DNA of 39,782 bases from Bacteriovoracaceae bacterium (GCA_020630335.1 JAHDBN010000019.1:3115-42896), one strand, 5' to 3'. Numbered from the stretch's first letter, positions 1 to 9,495 are shown. Numbers and translations are program-made. The notes: generated by a model not told the origin, from the letters alone.

Positions 1-389
1 ATGGCGGTAGAGAAAGATCTAAAAATTTATCCAGAGTTTTTGAAGCTCTAATTGGTGCAATGTATTTAGATTCTAGTTACAAGCAAGTACAAACTTCTTT
101 TCTTTTTATGTGTGAGAAGTTTGAGAAAGAAGAAGATTGTCTTTTGTTTTCTAAAGAAATCTTAGAAAACTTTGATTCGAAATCAGAATTACAAGAAAAA
201 GTCATGAAACATTTTAAAGCAACGCCAATTTATAAAACAAAGCATATGGGACAAGGAGTTTTTAAAGCAACTTGTTGGATAGGTGATAAGAGTTTAGGTT
301 TTGCGCTGTCTAGCTCTAAAAAGAAAGCAGAAAAAGAGCTCGCTAAAAAAATTTTAGAAAATAAAGAATTATTTCAGGAGAGTAAATAA
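1..389 (+). CDS. rnc: Ribonuclease III, 3' part
   Basis: Only the C-terminal ~128 residues are inside the window; the reading frame is already open at base 3 (GGRERSKN). The segment FEALIGAMYLD is the second conserved acidic helix of the RNase III catalytic domain, and its Glu is an Mg2+ ligand in the family. A double-stranded RNA-binding domain follows at the C-terminus, running from DSKSELQEK to the KKAEKELAKKILE helix. The enzyme processes rRNA precursors and cleaves structured RNA in the cytoplasm. The stop codon overlaps the era start as TAATG, so the two are translationally coupled; rnc-era is a common bacterial pair. The internal ATG at base 60 is not the real start because the conserved motif lies upstream of it. 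Confidence 0.93.
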   Translation, partial: GGRERSKNLSRVFEALIGAMYLDSSYKQVQTSFLFMCEKFEKEEDCLLFSKEILENFDSKSELQEKVMKHFKATPIYKTKHMGQGVFKATCWIGDKSLGFALSSSKKKAEKELAKKILENKELFQESK

Positions 390-1357
390 TGTTATTAACA
401 AACCAACATCCTCATAATAAATCAATAATGGTTTCTTTGCTGGGTAAGCCTAATGCTGGGAAAAGTACTTTGGTCAATAATCTTTTAGGTTTTGATTTAT
501 CAATTGTAAGTAGAAAGCCTCAGACAACTAGGAATTCATTTCATTGCTGTTTCACTGTAGATAGAACGGAGATTATTTTAGTTGATAGTCCAGGGGTCCA
601 TCAGTCAGGTCAAGAATTAAATGTTAGAATGAACGGTGAGGCTCAAAAAGCAAGTGAAGGTGTTGATAAGAATTTAATTTTAATTGATTCAAGAAAAGAA
701 AATCTCGTTAAAGAGTTTGAAGAATTTGTAAAGTTTTTAGGGAAAGATCTTTCTAGTTCTTGGTTAGTTTTTAATAAGTGTGATGTTGCAGAAAATAAAA
801 ACTTTGAAGAAGCTTTTAAAACACTGCAAGAAAAGTTTTCATTTCTAGAAAAATATTTCGTAATAAGTGCAAAAGAAGGAGAGAATATTCACCTTCTTAT
901 AAGTGAATTATGTGATTCAGCTGAGAATGGGCCTCATCATTATTCAAAAGGTGATGTTTCAAATAAAAACATGAGGTTTTTTGTTACTGAGTATATCAGA
1001 GAACAGGCGTTTAGACTTTTAAAAGAAGAGCTCCCTTACGAGCTTGCAGTGACGATTGATAAGTTTAAAGAAGCAGAATATGACGAAGATAATCCCAATA
1101 AAGTTCTTGGAAATATCGCAGCAACCATTTTAGTAAATAGGCCAAGTCAAAGAGCTATAGTTGTTGGATCTGGAGGGGCAATGATTAGAGAGATTGGTTC
1201 TCAAGCAAGAAAGAAAATTGAAGCTATGATGGGTGGAAAAGTTTTTTTAAAGTTACACGTAAAGGTAGCTCCTAAGTGGTTTAGAAATAATTTTATCTTG
1301 GAAGAAATAGGATTACCGCGAGTAAAAGATTCTAAAAGAGTTTGGAGGAAAAGATGA
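389..1357 (+). CDS. era: GTPase Era, 16S rRNA maturation factor
   Basis: Era is a GTPase with a KH domain that binds the 3' end of 16S rRNA and assists 30S assembly. Visible motifs are the P-loop GKPNAGKST (residues 19-27), the G3 motif DSPGVH (66-71, Ser where most Eras have Thr), and G4 NKCD (129-132). The KH-domain core GSGGAMIREIG lies in the C-terminal third. At 322 residues it is slightly longer than the usual ~300. The ATG overlaps the rnc stop, with CAGGAG just upstream as ribosome site; a second in-frame ATG at 428 is possible, but the spacing favours 389. It sits between rnc and der in a compact operon. Confidence 0.96.
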   Translation: MLLTNQHPHNKSIMVSLLGKPNAGKSTLVNNLLGFDLSIVSRKPQTTRNSFHCCFTVDRTEIILVDSPGVHQSGQELNVRMNGEAQKASEGVDKNLILIDSRKENLVKEFEEFVKFLGKDLSSSWLVFNKCDVAENKNFEEAFKTLQEKFSFLEKYFVISAKEGENIHLLISELCDSAENGPHHYSKGDVSNKNMRFFVTEYIREQAFRLLKEELPYELAVTIDKFKEAEYDEDNPNKVLGNIAATILVNRPSQRAIVVGSGGAMIREIGSQARKKIEAMMGGKVFLKLHVKVAPKWFRNNFILEEIGLPRVKDSKRVWRKR

Positions 1358-2925
1358 AATCTCCAGTCATATCTTTAATCGGAAGACCTAATGTTGGGAA
1401 AAGCACGATTTTTAATCGTTTGCTTGGAAATTCAATGAAGGCAATTACTTATAACCAGCCAGGTGTTACGAGAGATCGTCATTATGGAATTTATTCTTAT
1501 GATGATAATGAAGGTGAAGCTCAGGATGTTATATTAATTGATACAGGTGGTTTTTATCCTGATTTAGAAAGAGTAGAGGATGATAAACTTTACTCAGTGA
1601 TGGCGGAGCAAGCCAGACACGCTGTAACGGAATCTGATCTTGTTTTAATCGTTATGGATGTTCGAGATGGACTTTTACCTTTTGATGATTCGATTGTTTC
1701 CTTTGCTAGAAGAGAAAAGAAAAACTTCTGGGTTCTTATTAATAAATTTGATGATGATAAACTAACTGGGCAAGAAGCAGAGTTTTATAAGTATGGAGAT
1801 GCTGAAATTTTTCTTACCTCTGCTGAACATAACAGAGGATTAAATGAGCTAAAAGAGCGTATTGTCGATTTTGCCAGCAAGTTTAAAGGTGATCACGAAA
1901 ACTTTTTTGAAGGAGTAAAGCCAAACTATCCAGTTGGTGGAAGAGTTTCAATAATCGGAGCACCCAATGTGGGTAAATCAACACTTCTTAATCATCTTGT
2001 TGGAAGTGAGAGAGCATCTGTTTCAAAAATTGCTGGAACGACGATTGATCCTATTGAAGGTTTTATCGATATTGATTTTGGTCAAGACGTTAAATATCTA
2101 ACTGATGCATACTTTAGATTTAAAAAAGATGAGATTAGTCTTTATGAAAAAGTTCAAAAAGCCGTAGAGGAAGATGAAGAACTTGTAGATGATATTGAAG
2201 AAAGTTTTGAAACTGATGAGCCAATAAAAGATACAGTGAGATCTCTTAAAATTATAGATACAGCAGGGATTAGAAGAAAAAGTCATATAGATGGTTTTAT
2301 TGAATCTCAATCTGTATATAGATCTCTTCGTTCAATTAATGAAAGTGATATAGTTGTTTATCTTGTAAATGGTGACCTTGGCCTTACCACTCAAGACAAA
2401 AAACTTATGGGGATAGCAATAGAGAAAGGTAAAACTTTAATTATTGCAATTAACAAGATTGATCTAAAAGAAGAAGTTTATAGTGATAAAAGAGAAAAGA
2501 AAGAATTTCTTTTGGACTTCGCTTACGAATTACCATGGCTTAAATACTGCACACCTGTATTTATTTCTGCAATGAAAGGTTGGGGGATAGAGTCTTTAAA
2601 GAAAGCTATTGTGACTGGATTGATTAATAGAAGAAAATCTATACCAACAGGAGCGTTAAATAGAGTTCTTCATGGACTTGTAGATGCAAATCCTATTATG
2701 GTGCGAGGAAGAGGAAGAACGAAAGATTTTAAATTTAAATATGGAGCAATGGTTAAATCTGATCCGCCAACGTTTTTATTATTTGTAAATAGATCTCAAG
2801 GTGTTCCTGTTCAATTTAGAAGATACCTAGTGAATGGAATAAGAAAAGCATTTCCTATTCCTAATACACCTATTCATATTGTCTTTAGAAGAGGTAAAGA
2901 AGATAAGAAAAATACTACCAAGTAA
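1354..2925 (+). CDS. der: Ribosome biogenesis GTPase Der (EngA) with extra insertion
   Basis: Der has two GTPase domains in tandem plus a KH-like C-terminus and acts in 50S ribosome assembly. The first P-loop is GRPNVGKST (residues 10-18) with switch I GVTRDRHYG; the second is GAPNVGKST (202-210) with G3 DTAGIRRK from residue 302 and a following NKID. The C-terminal domain ends near FRRGKEDKKN. I chose ATG 1354 because GGAGG lies 5 bases upstream and the ATG overlaps the era stop as ATGA; the upstream TTG at 1342 would itself overlap that ribosome site. The protein is 523 residues, longer than typical Der (about 440-490). The excess is an acidic insert at residues ~248-296 in the second G domain, whose switch I reads GTTIDP instead of the usual GTTRD. 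Confidence 0.95.
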   Translation: MKSPVISLIGRPNVGKSTIFNRLLGNSMKAITYNQPGVTRDRHYGIYSYDDNEGEAQDVILIDTGGFYPDLERVEDDKLYSVMAEQARHAVTESDLVLIVMDVRDGLLPFDDSIVSFARREKKNFWVLINKFDDDKLTGQEAEFYKYGDAEIFLTSAEHNRGLNELKERIVDFASKFKGDHENFFEGVKPNYPVGGRVSIIGAPNVGKSTLLNHLVGSERASVSKIAGTTIDPIEGFIDIDFGQDVKYLTDAYFRFKKDEISLYEKVQKAVEEDEELVDDIEESFETDEPIKDTVRSLKIIDTAGIRRKSHIDGFIESQSVYRSLRSINESDIVVYLVNGDLGLTTQDKKLMGIAIEKGKTLIIAINKIDLKEEVYSDKREKKEFLLDFAYELPWLKYCTPVFISAMKGWGIESLKKAIVTGLINRRKSIPTGALNRVLHGLVDANPIMVRGRGRTKDFKFKYGAMVKSDPPTFLLFVNRSQGVPVQFRRYLVNGIRKAFPIPNTPIHIVFRRGKEDKKNTTK

Positions 2926-3703
2926 TATTAAATGTAAGCATAACTGTATAGCCTAAACCTTTAAGATCATCGTAGCCAATTTTCGTAGTAGGAGATGGGC
3001 CCCAGCCAGTCACGTCAGCATCATAATAACTCACAGGGTGAATAAGTGCTTCAAGTCCTAGGTATCGTTTTTTAAACTCAAGTGGAAATTCTAATCCAAA
3101 CCCGAGTCCAGCGCCGACGCCTCCGCCTTTCTCTGTATCTATACTAGGCTGATCTTTAAAGGTGCTAGTTTGAAACCAATACTCGAGTCTTGCTGCAAAG
3201 TAAGGATTAGAGTAAGAAAAAATCGAGTTTAGATTACTCGTATCAAAATAATATCTGTAAGCAAGGAATGGCCTTATGATAGCAATATCTATAGTTCCAA
3301 TATCTGTTCTACTAGGAAAACGTCTTGATTGAAAATCAATAAACATACTGTGCTTTGAATACTCAAGACCAAAGTTAACAGCGGAAGTAAAATTCATAAA
3401 ATATGTTACGGAGAGATGAAAACTAGGAATTTTATCTTCATAAGCACTTCCTCTATTACCACCAAAAGTTGTATGGCCAATTCCAGCGTTAACAGAAAAA
3501 AATCTTCCATATCTATAAAATCTTTCATCTTCTAAGATTTGAGAAGATTCAACATCTTCTTGGAAGTCACTAAAAATACTGCCACCTATATTAAGGTCAT
3601 CATCCATTTCATTCAGAAGTTCATCAGAAACTTGTGTTTGAGAATAAGTATTTAGGCTCCAAAATGAAGCAGAGCATAAAAATAAGAGTGCTATAACGCG
3701 CAT
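2915..3703 (-). CDS. Secreted outer-membrane beta-barrel protein
   Basis: This 262-residue protein begins with a signal peptide (MRVIALLFLCSASFWS, cleavage probably after NTYSQ). The mature part starts acidic, then shows alternating aromatic/hydrophobic strands with Gly-rich turns (FSVNAGIGHTTFGG; YFMNFTSAVNFGLEYSK; GLGFGLEFPLEF) and ends in a short beta strand finishing NITW. This is the pattern of a small outer-membrane barrel; no enzymatic motif is visible. The gene is inverted relative to der and yfgM and lies between them. Its 3' end overlaps the end of der by 11 bases. No clear ribosome site is visible before the ATG. It could be an envelope porin-like or structural protein; the specific role is unknown. 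Confidence 0.7.
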   Translation of the reverse strand: MRVIALLFLCSASFWSLNTYSQTQVSDELLNEMDDDLNIGGSIFSDFQEDVESSQILEDERFYRYGRFFSVNAGIGHTTFGGNRGSAYEDKIPSFHLSVTYFMNFTSAVNFGLEYSKHSMFIDFQSRRFPSRTDIGTIDIAIIRPFLAYRYYFDTSNLNSIFSYSNPYFAARLEYWFQTSTFKDQPSIDTEKGGGVGAGLGFGLEFPLEFKKRYLGLEALIHPVSYYDADVTGWGPSPTTKIGYDDLKGLGYTVMLTFNITW

Positions 3704-3758
3704 AAAAAAATGTTAACGTAAACTTTTAGCTAAATCTAGACATAAACCTTCGGTTATT

Positions 3759-3788
3759 TTGACAAGCACAGCACCAAGCTTTTAAGAT
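3759..3788 (+). promoter_or_regulatory. Sigma-70-type promoter for yfgM-bamB
   Basis: A perfect -35 TTGACA (3759-3764) is followed after 18 bases by TAAGAT (3783-3788). It lies ~45 bases upstream of the yfgM-like start codon. Reading the -10 as GATAAT (3786-3791) would make the spacer too long. Confidence 0.5.
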
Positions 3789-3833
3789 AATTTTTCATAA
3801 AAACTATTTAAATAAGCTTTAGCAGGAGTTCGC

Positions 3834-4520
3834 ATGGCAAAAACAAAAAAAGCAAAACCAGCACCAGTAGTAGATCCATCACAAGTATTTGCTGAAAATC
3901 AAGAAAAATTAAAATTTTATGCAAAGTGGGCGATGATTCTTGTTGCTCTAGCACTTGTTGTTTCATTTTTAATTGGCTTCATGAACGATAGAAGTAATAA
4001 GAAATTGTCATTGGCAAATGAATCTGTAGGGAATTTTGAATCTACAGTATTAACAGAATTTAATGATGGAAAAATCACTGAAGTGGACTTTTTAAATAAA
4101 GCAACTGAAGTGGTAAAAGATTTAGATTCTTCTGCTCCTTTTTTATCAATTATGTCTTCGGTATTTGATAAGTTAAAAACTAAGCCTGAACTTAAAGATC
4201 AATTCTCAAGCTTCTTAAACTTACTTCAATCTAAGTCTAATCATTCATTATCTACTTATTATTATAATCTTTATTCTTCTGTTCATCACGAAGAGCATGG
4301 AAACTACGCTGAAGCAATTAAGTCTTTGAAAAAGAATTTTGATTCAGATGTGAAGTTAGAAGAAAAAACTTATCTAGATCTTGGAAGACTTTATCTTTTG
4401 AATAATCAAAAAGAAAAGGCAAAAACTAATTTTAACTACTTGATTAGTAAGTTCCCAAAGTCTCAAGAAGCTGATTTAGCTAAAATTTATGCCAATAAAA
4501 ATGGCTTATCATTAGAGTAA
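3834..4520 (+). CDS. YfgM-like membrane-anchored TPR protein
   Basis: The 228-residue protein has a short Lys/Pro/Ala-rich cytoplasmic N-terminus (MAKTKKAKPAPVVDP), one transmembrane helix at about residues 31-50 (WAMILVALALVVSFLIGF), and a C-terminal periplasmic helical part with TPR-like repeats (YAEAIKSLKKNF; YLDLGRLYLLNNQKEKAKTNF). This matches the architecture of YfgM, which in E. coli associates with SecYEG and periplasmic chaperones. Genomic context supports it: bamB follows 2 bases after the stop codon, and der is one gene away, the same three genes that sit together as yfgM-bamB-der in E. coli. The ribosome site GCAGGAG precedes ATG 3834. Sequence similarity alone would only justify 'TPR protein'; the name rests mainly on context. 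Confidence 0.7.
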   Translation: MAKTKKAKPAPVVDPSQVFAENQEKLKFYAKWAMILVALALVVSFLIGFMNDRSNKKLSLANESVGNFESTVLTEFNDGKITEVDFLNKATEVVKDLDSSAPFLSIMSSVFDKLKTKPELKDQFSSFLNLLQSKSNHSLSTYYYNLYSSVHHEEHGNYAEAIKSLKKNFDSDVKLEEKTYLDLGRLYLLNNQKEKAKTNFNYLISKFPKSQEADLAKIYANKNGLSLE

Positions 4521-4522
4521 TT

Positions 4523-5632
4523 ATGAAAATATGTTTGCTACTGAGTCTTTTGTTTTCTTGTGCGAATCTAGAAAAAAAAGCGAAGAAAATTTTTAACAAG
4601 CCAGAAAGAAAAAAGAATGTTTTCCAGCTTTCTTGGAATAAAAATCTAGATCCTGAATATGAATTAGGAAACTTACCTATTGGTGGAGTAACTCCTAAGC
4701 TGGGTGAAGAAAAACTCTATGTTGGAAATCTCGCTGGCGGTATGCATATTTTTGATTTTTCTGGAAAAGACATGGGATCATTTAGTGATTCTGAGCCAGT
4801 TTTAGGTAGGCCTTTAATTAAAGACAACATAATCTATTATGGTACAAGTGAAGGACATCTTGTTGCCAAGGATAAAACAAGTGGGAAGATTATTTTTAAA
4901 GAATTTCTTCAGTCTCCGGTTGAGTCTGATATTTCTTTTTTTGATGGAAAAATTTTAGCAAGACTAAGAAGTCATGTTTTAGTCGCTCTTGATGAAAAAA
5001 CTGGGAAGGTAGTTTGGCATTACAAAAGATCCGTACCTTTCATGTCTACTCTAAATAGAGTATCTACTCCTTTAGCTCACAACTCTAATCTTATATTTGG
5101 GACGGCAGATGGTTATCTTGTAAGTGTCAAAGCAAGTGATGGTGGTCTCAATTGGGAGAGAAAGCTTTCTAAAAAGAAAAAGTTTGTAGACATTGATATG
5201 AATCCGGTTCTTATTGAGAATAAAATTTGGATTGGTTCTCTAGGTGGAAATTTCCATGTTATTGAACCTGACTCTGGAGCAACCTTAAAAGAACATAAAT
5301 ATATGGTGTCTGCAGAGCCAGTAAAGCACAATAAATCTGTTTTTGTATTTACTGATGCAGGAGAAGCTTTAATTTTTAATGCAGTAGATGGAACTTTAAT
5401 TCAAAAGAGAAAAATCTTGGATCAAAGTTTTAGCTCAGCTAGAAAATGGAAAGAGCATTTCATAGTATCAACTTATTCAGGGAAGCTTTTGGCCATAGAC
5501 CCAGAGTCTATGAAAATTGCTGATACATTTAATCTAGGACATAAGTTTTCTTCAGTTTTTGGACGTCTGGAGAGCAATAAGGACTTTCTAGCAGCTTATT
5601 CGTCTAGAAATCGCTTGTATGTGTTTAAGTAG
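4523..5632 (+). CDS. bamB: BamB-like outer-membrane assembly lipoprotein
   Basis: BamB is the beta-propeller lipoprotein of the BAM complex, which folds proteins into the outer membrane. This 369-residue protein has a lipoprotein signal ending in the lipobox LLFSC at residues ~10-14, then repeated PQQ-like propeller blades (KLYVGNLAGGMHIFD; IIYYGTSEGHLVAKD; LVALDEKTGKVVWHY; LIFGTADGYLVSVKASDGG). The spacing of Gly-Asp/Gly-Lys 'DxxTGKxxW' blade motifs and the size both match BamB (~390). It starts 2 bases after the yfgM-like stop, so translation is coupled. Other PQQ-repeat lipoproteins exist, but the yfgM-bamB-der neighbourhood makes BamB the best call. Confidence 0.82.
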   Translation: MKICLLLSLLFSCANLEKKAKKIFNKPERKKNVFQLSWNKNLDPEYELGNLPIGGVTPKLGEEKLYVGNLAGGMHIFDFSGKDMGSFSDSEPVLGRPLIKDNIIYYGTSEGHLVAKDKTSGKIIFKEFLQSPVESDISFFDGKILARLRSHVLVALDEKTGKVVWHYKRSVPFMSTLNRVSTPLAHNSNLIFGTADGYLVSVKASDGGLNWERKLSKKKKFVDIDMNPVLIENKIWIGSLGGNFHVIEPDSGATLKEHKYMVSAEPVKHNKSVFVFTDAGEALIFNAVDGTLIQKRKILDQSFSSARKWKEHFIVSTYSGKLLAIDPESMKIADTFNLGHKFSSVFGRLESNKDFLAAYSSRNRLYVFK

Positions 5633-5777
5633 CTTTAACTAAATGTAAGAATTTTTTTTCACTACTAGCATGTCAATAAACAAATTCAGGTTAATCCATA
5701 TGAATATGCTTCTTTCTCATTTCATTGATGCATGGCCGTATTTCAGAACCATTTAAGTTTACGCCAAAAACTTGATC

Positions 5778-5793
5778 CTACTATATATAGTGT
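5778..5793 (+). promoter_or_regulatory. NrdR box 1 upstream of nrdJ
   Basis: CTACTATATATAGTGT matches the published NrdR consensus acaCwAtATaTwgtgt at 14 of 16 positions. NrdR is the ATP/dATP-sensing repressor of ribonucleotide reductase genes. The site lies 42 bases upstream of a second weaker box, in the leader region of nrdJ. Confidence 0.7.
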
Positions 5794-5819
5794 TAAAATC
5801 AAAAAAATGACATGAAAAT

Positions 5820-5835
5820 GTTCTATATCTTGTGT
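5820..5835 (+). promoter_or_regulatory. NrdR box 2 touching the nrdJ -35
   Basis: GTTCTATATCTTGTGT matches the NrdR consensus at 12 of 16 positions. It is offset 42 bases from box 1, four helical turns, so both would face the same side of the DNA. Its last base is the first base of the candidate -35 hexamer, so binding would block RNA polymerase. Confidence 0.6.
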
Positions 5836-5863
5836 TGACTAAAATTCATTGAGGCCGAATACT
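5835..5863 (+). promoter_or_regulatory. Candidate nrdJ promoter
   Basis: TTGACT (5835-5840) is followed by a 17-base spacer and AATACT (5858-5863). A start site near 5870 would give a leader of about 57 bases before the GTG start. The rest of the intergenic region 5633-5927 shows no recognisable cobalamin riboswitch core and no clear terminator for bamB. Confidence 0.5.
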
Positions 5864-5927
5864 AATCTTATTCCTCGTTGTTAAAACTAGAGAATTTTAA
5901 AATCTTTTCGCTTAAAAAGGAGTTCAA

Positions 5928-8900
5928 GTGAAGTTTAAAAGAGTGTTTACCCGTGAAAATCTATCAGCTTATGAAGGTATTGAGTTCGAAAAGAGAACTT
6001 CAGAAGTAAGAAACCTTGATGGATCGACGTCATCAAGTATGGAAGTTATTGTTCCTAAGTTTTGGTCTCAAGTGGCTACAGATATTATAGCTCAGAAATA
6101 TTTTAGAAAAACTGGTGTTCCACAAACAAATGAAAAAGGCGAAATCTTAAAAGACGAAAGTGGAAACGATATACTTGGCTCTGAAACTGATTCAAGGCAA
6201 GTTTTTAATAGGCTTGCTGGATGTTGGGCATCTTGGGGCAGACGGTATAATTACTTTGATTCAGAAAGTGATGCGGCAGCTTTTGAAGATGAAATTCGTT
6301 TTATGCTTTGTCACCAAATGGCAGCTCCTAATTCACCTCAATGGTTTAATACTGGTTTACATACAGCTTATGGAATAACGGGAAGTCCACAAGGGCACTT
6401 TTTTGTAGATCCAAGTACAGGTAAGGTAAATAAATCAACAAGTGCTTATGAGAGACCACAACCACACGCTTGTTTTATCCAATCTATTAATGATGATCTC
6501 GTAAATGAAGGCGGGATTATGGATCTTTGGACTAGGGAAGCAAGACTTTTTAAATATGGTTCAGGGACAGGAACGAATTTTTCTAATATTAGAGGAATAG
6601 GTGAGCCTTTATCTGGAGGAGGATTTTCTTCAGGGTTAATGTCTTTTTTAAAGATTGGTGATAGAGCAGCAGGTGCCATAAAATCTGGGGGAACAACAAG
6701 AAGAGCTGCAAAAATGGTTTGTCTTGATCTTGATCATCCAGATATTGAAGAATTTGTTATGTGGAAAGTGAAAGAAGAAAGAAAAGTTGCAGCACTTGTA
6801 ACTGGTTCTAAGGTTTGTAAGGATTCACTTAAAGCAATCATGAGTGCTCTTGTTGATTCAGAATTAGTTGGTGAGTCACGCTATACAACAAAAGAAAACA
6901 AAGCACTTGGAAAAGCAATTAAAAAAGCTCAATTAAATTTTGTGCCAATGAACTATATAAGTAGATGTATTGATCTTGCAAAGCAAGGAATTACTGATAT
7001 TGAGTTTGAAGTTTATGATACTGATTGGAATAGCGAGGCTTACGCAACGGTTGCGGGACAAAACTCTAATAACTCTGTTCGTGTACCAAATAGTTTTTTT
7101 AAAGCATTAGAAAATGATGCTGATTGGGAATTGAAATCAAGAACTGATGGCAAAGTAATGAAAAAGATCAAAGCAAAAGATCTTTGGGCAAAAATTAATG
7201 AATCTGCATGGCAATCTGCTGATCCAGGTTTACAATTTGATGATACCATCAATGAATGGCATACATGTCCAAAAGATGGAAGAATAAATGCTTCTAATCC
7301 TTGTTCTGAGTACATGTTTTTAGATGATACAGCTTGTAATCTTGCAAGTTTAAATCTTGTTAAATTTGTTGATCCTGTAACAAAAATGTTTGATGTGGAT
7401 AAGTTTGTTCATGCTTGTGAGATATGGACGACAATATTAGAGATATCTGTATTAATGGCACAATTTCCTTCTAAGCAAATTGCACAACTAAGTTATAAGT
7501 ATAGAACTCTAGGACTTGGTTTTGCTAATATTGGTGCTTTATTAATGAGACTTGGAATGCCGTATGATTCTGAAGAAGGTAGAGCAATGGCAGCCTGTAT
7601 TACAGGTATCATGGGTGGTACAAGTTATAAAACCTCAGCAATGCTTGCCAAAGAACATGGAGCTTTCCCAGGATACGATTCTAATAAAGAAGACATGCTA
7701 AGAGTTATTAGAAACCATAGAAGAGCTGCTCACTCAGTGGATAATAGTGAATATGAAAATCTGACAGTTTGTCCAGTTGCTATTGATCAAGAAAAATCTG
7801 CCAAATATTTAAGCGATGCTGCGAAGAAAGCTTGGGATCAAGCTTTAGAGTTAGGAATGAAGCACGGGTTTAGGAATGCTCAGACAACAGTTCTAGCTCC
7901 TACAGGGACAATTGGGCTCGTAATGGATTGTGATACAACTGGAGTTGAGCCAGACTTTGCCTTGGTTAAATTTAAAAAATTAGCTGGCGGAGGGTACTTT
8001 AAAATTATAAATCAATCAGTCCCTGCTTCTCTTGAAAATCTAGGATATTCGACTGAACAAATTAAAGAGATTGAAGCATATGCTGTTGGTCGAGGAACTT
8101 TAAATGGATGTTCTACTATTAATCATGAAACTTTAAAAGCTAAAGGTTTTACTAAAAAATTAATTCAAAAAATAGAAAGTGCTCTTGCAGGTGCTTTTGA
8201 TATTAGCTTTGTTTTCTCTAGATTTACTTTAGGTGATGAGTTTATCTTAAAAGATCTAAAACTCTCTGAAGAAAAACTAAATGATCCAATGGTGAATATT
8301 TTAAAAGAAATTGGTTTTAGTGATAAAGATATTGAAATAGCCAATGATTATGTATGTGGAACAATGACTGTCGAAGGTGCTCCACATATCAAAGATAAAG
8401 ATCTTGCAGTTTTTGATTGTGCAAATAAATGTGGGAAGTACGGTAAGAGAGTTATTAGTTACCAAGGACATATTAGAATGATGGCCGCAACTCAGCCTTT
8501 CTTGTCTGGAGCTATTTCAAAAACAATTAATATGCCAAACGAAGCAACTGTTGATGATATCAATGATGCTTATACTTTATCTTGGAAATTAATGGTTAAG
8601 GCGAATGCAATTTATAGAGATGGTTCAAAATTATCTCAACCTTTAAATGCTCAGGCTTTTGATAATTTAGCAGTGGAGGATTACGATGAACTTTCTCAAA
8701 CTGAAAAGATTACTAGTGTCGCTACTAAAATAGTTGAAAAAGTAATTTACAAGGAAGTTTCAAAAAGAAAAATTCTTCCTAACAGACGATCTGGTTATAC
8801 TCAGAAAGCAAATGTAGGTGGGCACAAAGTTTATCTAAGGACTGGAGAGTATAATGAAGGTGATCTAGGAGAGATCTTTATAGATATGCATAAAGAAGGA

Positions 8901-9428
8901 GCTGCTTACAGATCTTTAATGAACTGTTTCTCTATAGCTATATCTCTTGGACTTCAATACGGAGTTCCATTAGAAGAGTTTGTTGAAGCTTTTACATTTA
9001 CAAGATTTGAGCCAAATGGGGTAGTTATTGGCCATGATAATATAAAAATGTCGACATCTGTAATTGATTACGTTTTTAGAGACCTTGCTTGTAGATATTT
9101 AGGAAGACATGACCTTGTTCATGTTAAACCTGCTGATTTAAAAAATGATGCCATTCAAGGTGAAGATGAAAACCAAGAACCGCTTCTTCAAATGATTGAA
9201 GGCAGAGAAACAACTCAGCATGCAGATGGATCAGTTAGCGTGAAGACTAATAAAGTTTTTACCAAAGAAGCTGATTCGCAAATGTTAATGGAGCAAAAAA
9301 AGAGGCAAACAGCAAAACTTAAAGGATATGCTGGAGAACCTTGTACAGATTGTGGTGCTTTTACTCTTGTGAGAAATGGGTCTTGCTTAAAATGTGATAG
9401 TTGTGGTGGAACTACGGGATGTTCATAA
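5928..9428 (+). CDS. nrdJ: Adenosylcobalamin-dependent (class II) ribonucleoside-diphosphate reductase
   Basis: This 1166-residue enzyme reduces ribonucleotides to deoxyribonucleotides with a B12-generated thiyl radical, so it needs no oxygen or NrdB partner. The active-site loop NPCSE supplies the probable thiyl Cys459 with Asn457 and Glu461. The redox pair is likely Cys182 (PHACFIQ) and Cys470 ([10 protein letters not shown]). [11 protein letters not shown] and APTGTIG are further family signatures. The C-terminal part carries the [19 protein letters not shown] domain found in long NrdJ proteins and ends in a Cys-rich tail (CTDCG...[14 protein letters not shown]), a zinc-ribbon-like or thiol-shuttling tail. 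The start is GTG with AAGGAG five bases upstream. It is a single-gene unit with its own NrdR-controlled promoter. No intein is present. Confidence 0.95.
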   Translation: MKFKRVFTRENLSAYEGIEFEKRTSEVRNLDGSTSSSMEVIVPKFWSQVATDIIAQKYFRKTGVPQTNEKGEILKDESGNDILGSETDSRQVFNRLAGCWASWGRRYNYFDSESDAAAFEDEIRFMLCHQMAAPNSPQWFNTGLHTAYGITGSPQGHFFVDPSTGKVNKSTSAYERPQPHACFIQSINDDLVNEGGIMDLWTREARLFKYGSGTGTNFSNIRGIGEPLSGGGFSSGLMSFLKIGDRAAGAIKSGGTTRRAAKMVCLDLDHPDIEEFVMWKVKEERKVAALVTGSKVCKDSLKAIMSALVDSELVGESRYTTKENKALGKAIKKAQLNFVPMNYISRCIDLAKQGITDIEFEVYDTDWNSEAYATVAGQNSNNSVRVPNSFFKALENDADWELKSRTDGKVMKKIKAKDLWAKINESAWQSADPGLQFDDTINEWHTCPKDGRINASNPCSEYMFLDDTACNLASLNLVKFVDPVTKMFDVDKFVHACEIWTTILEISVLMAQFPSKQIAQLSYKYRTLGLGFANIGALLMRLGMPYDSEEGRAMAACITGIMGGTSYKTSAMLAKEHGAFPGYDSNKEDMLRVIRNHRRAAHSVDNSEYENLTVCPVAIDQEKSAKYLSDAAKKAWDQALELGMKHGFRNAQTTVLAPTGTIGLVMDCDTTGVEPDFALVKFKKLAGGGYFKIINQSVPASLENLGYSTEQIKEIEAYAVGRGTLNGCSTINHETLKAKGFTKKLIQKIESALAGAFDISFVFSRFTLGDEFILKDLKLSEEKLNDPMVNILKEIGFSDKDIEIANDYVCGTMTVEGAPHIKDKDLAVFDCANKCGKYGKRVISYQGHIRMMAATQPFLSGAISKTINMPNEATVDDINDAYTLSWKLMVKANAIYRDGSKLSQPLNAQAFDNLAVEDYDELSQTEKITSVATKIVEKVIYKEVSKRKILPNRRSGYTQKANVGGHKVYLRTGEYNEGDLGEIFIDMHKEGAAYRSLMNCFSIAISLGLQYGVPLEEFVEAFTFTRFEPNGVVIGHDNIKMSTSVIDYVFRDLACRYLGRHDLVHVKPADLKNDAIQGEDENQEPLLQMIEGRETTQHADGSVSVKTNKVFTKEADSQMLMEQKKRQTAKLKGYAGEPCTDCGAFTLVRNGSCLKCDSCGGTTGCS

Positions 9429-9450
9429 AATAACGCAAAGAGTCTTCTTA

Positions 9451-9495
9451 AATAGTTTCTGTTGTTTTTGTTTTTGAAAAATGACAGAAACTATT
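9451..9495 (+). terminator. Long inverted repeat after nrdJ
   Basis: A perfect 12-base inverted repeat (AATAGTTTCTGT at 9451-9462 and its complement at 9484-9495) encloses a 21-base loop that itself contains a TTTTTGAAAAA palindrome. It begins 23 bases after the nrdJ stop. There is no T-run downstream, so it may be a 3'-end stabiliser or factor-dependent terminator rather than a classical intrinsic terminator. Confidence 0.45.

Noticed and set aside
5633-5927. Possible cobalamin riboswitch before the B12-dependent nrdJ
   Set aside because: No B12-box core or conserved stem set could be seen; the NrdR boxes explain regulation better.
5928-9428. Intein in nrdJ
   Set aside because: Such inteins occur in RNR genes, but the reading frame shows continuous family motifs and no splicing blocks; length is normal for long NrdJ.
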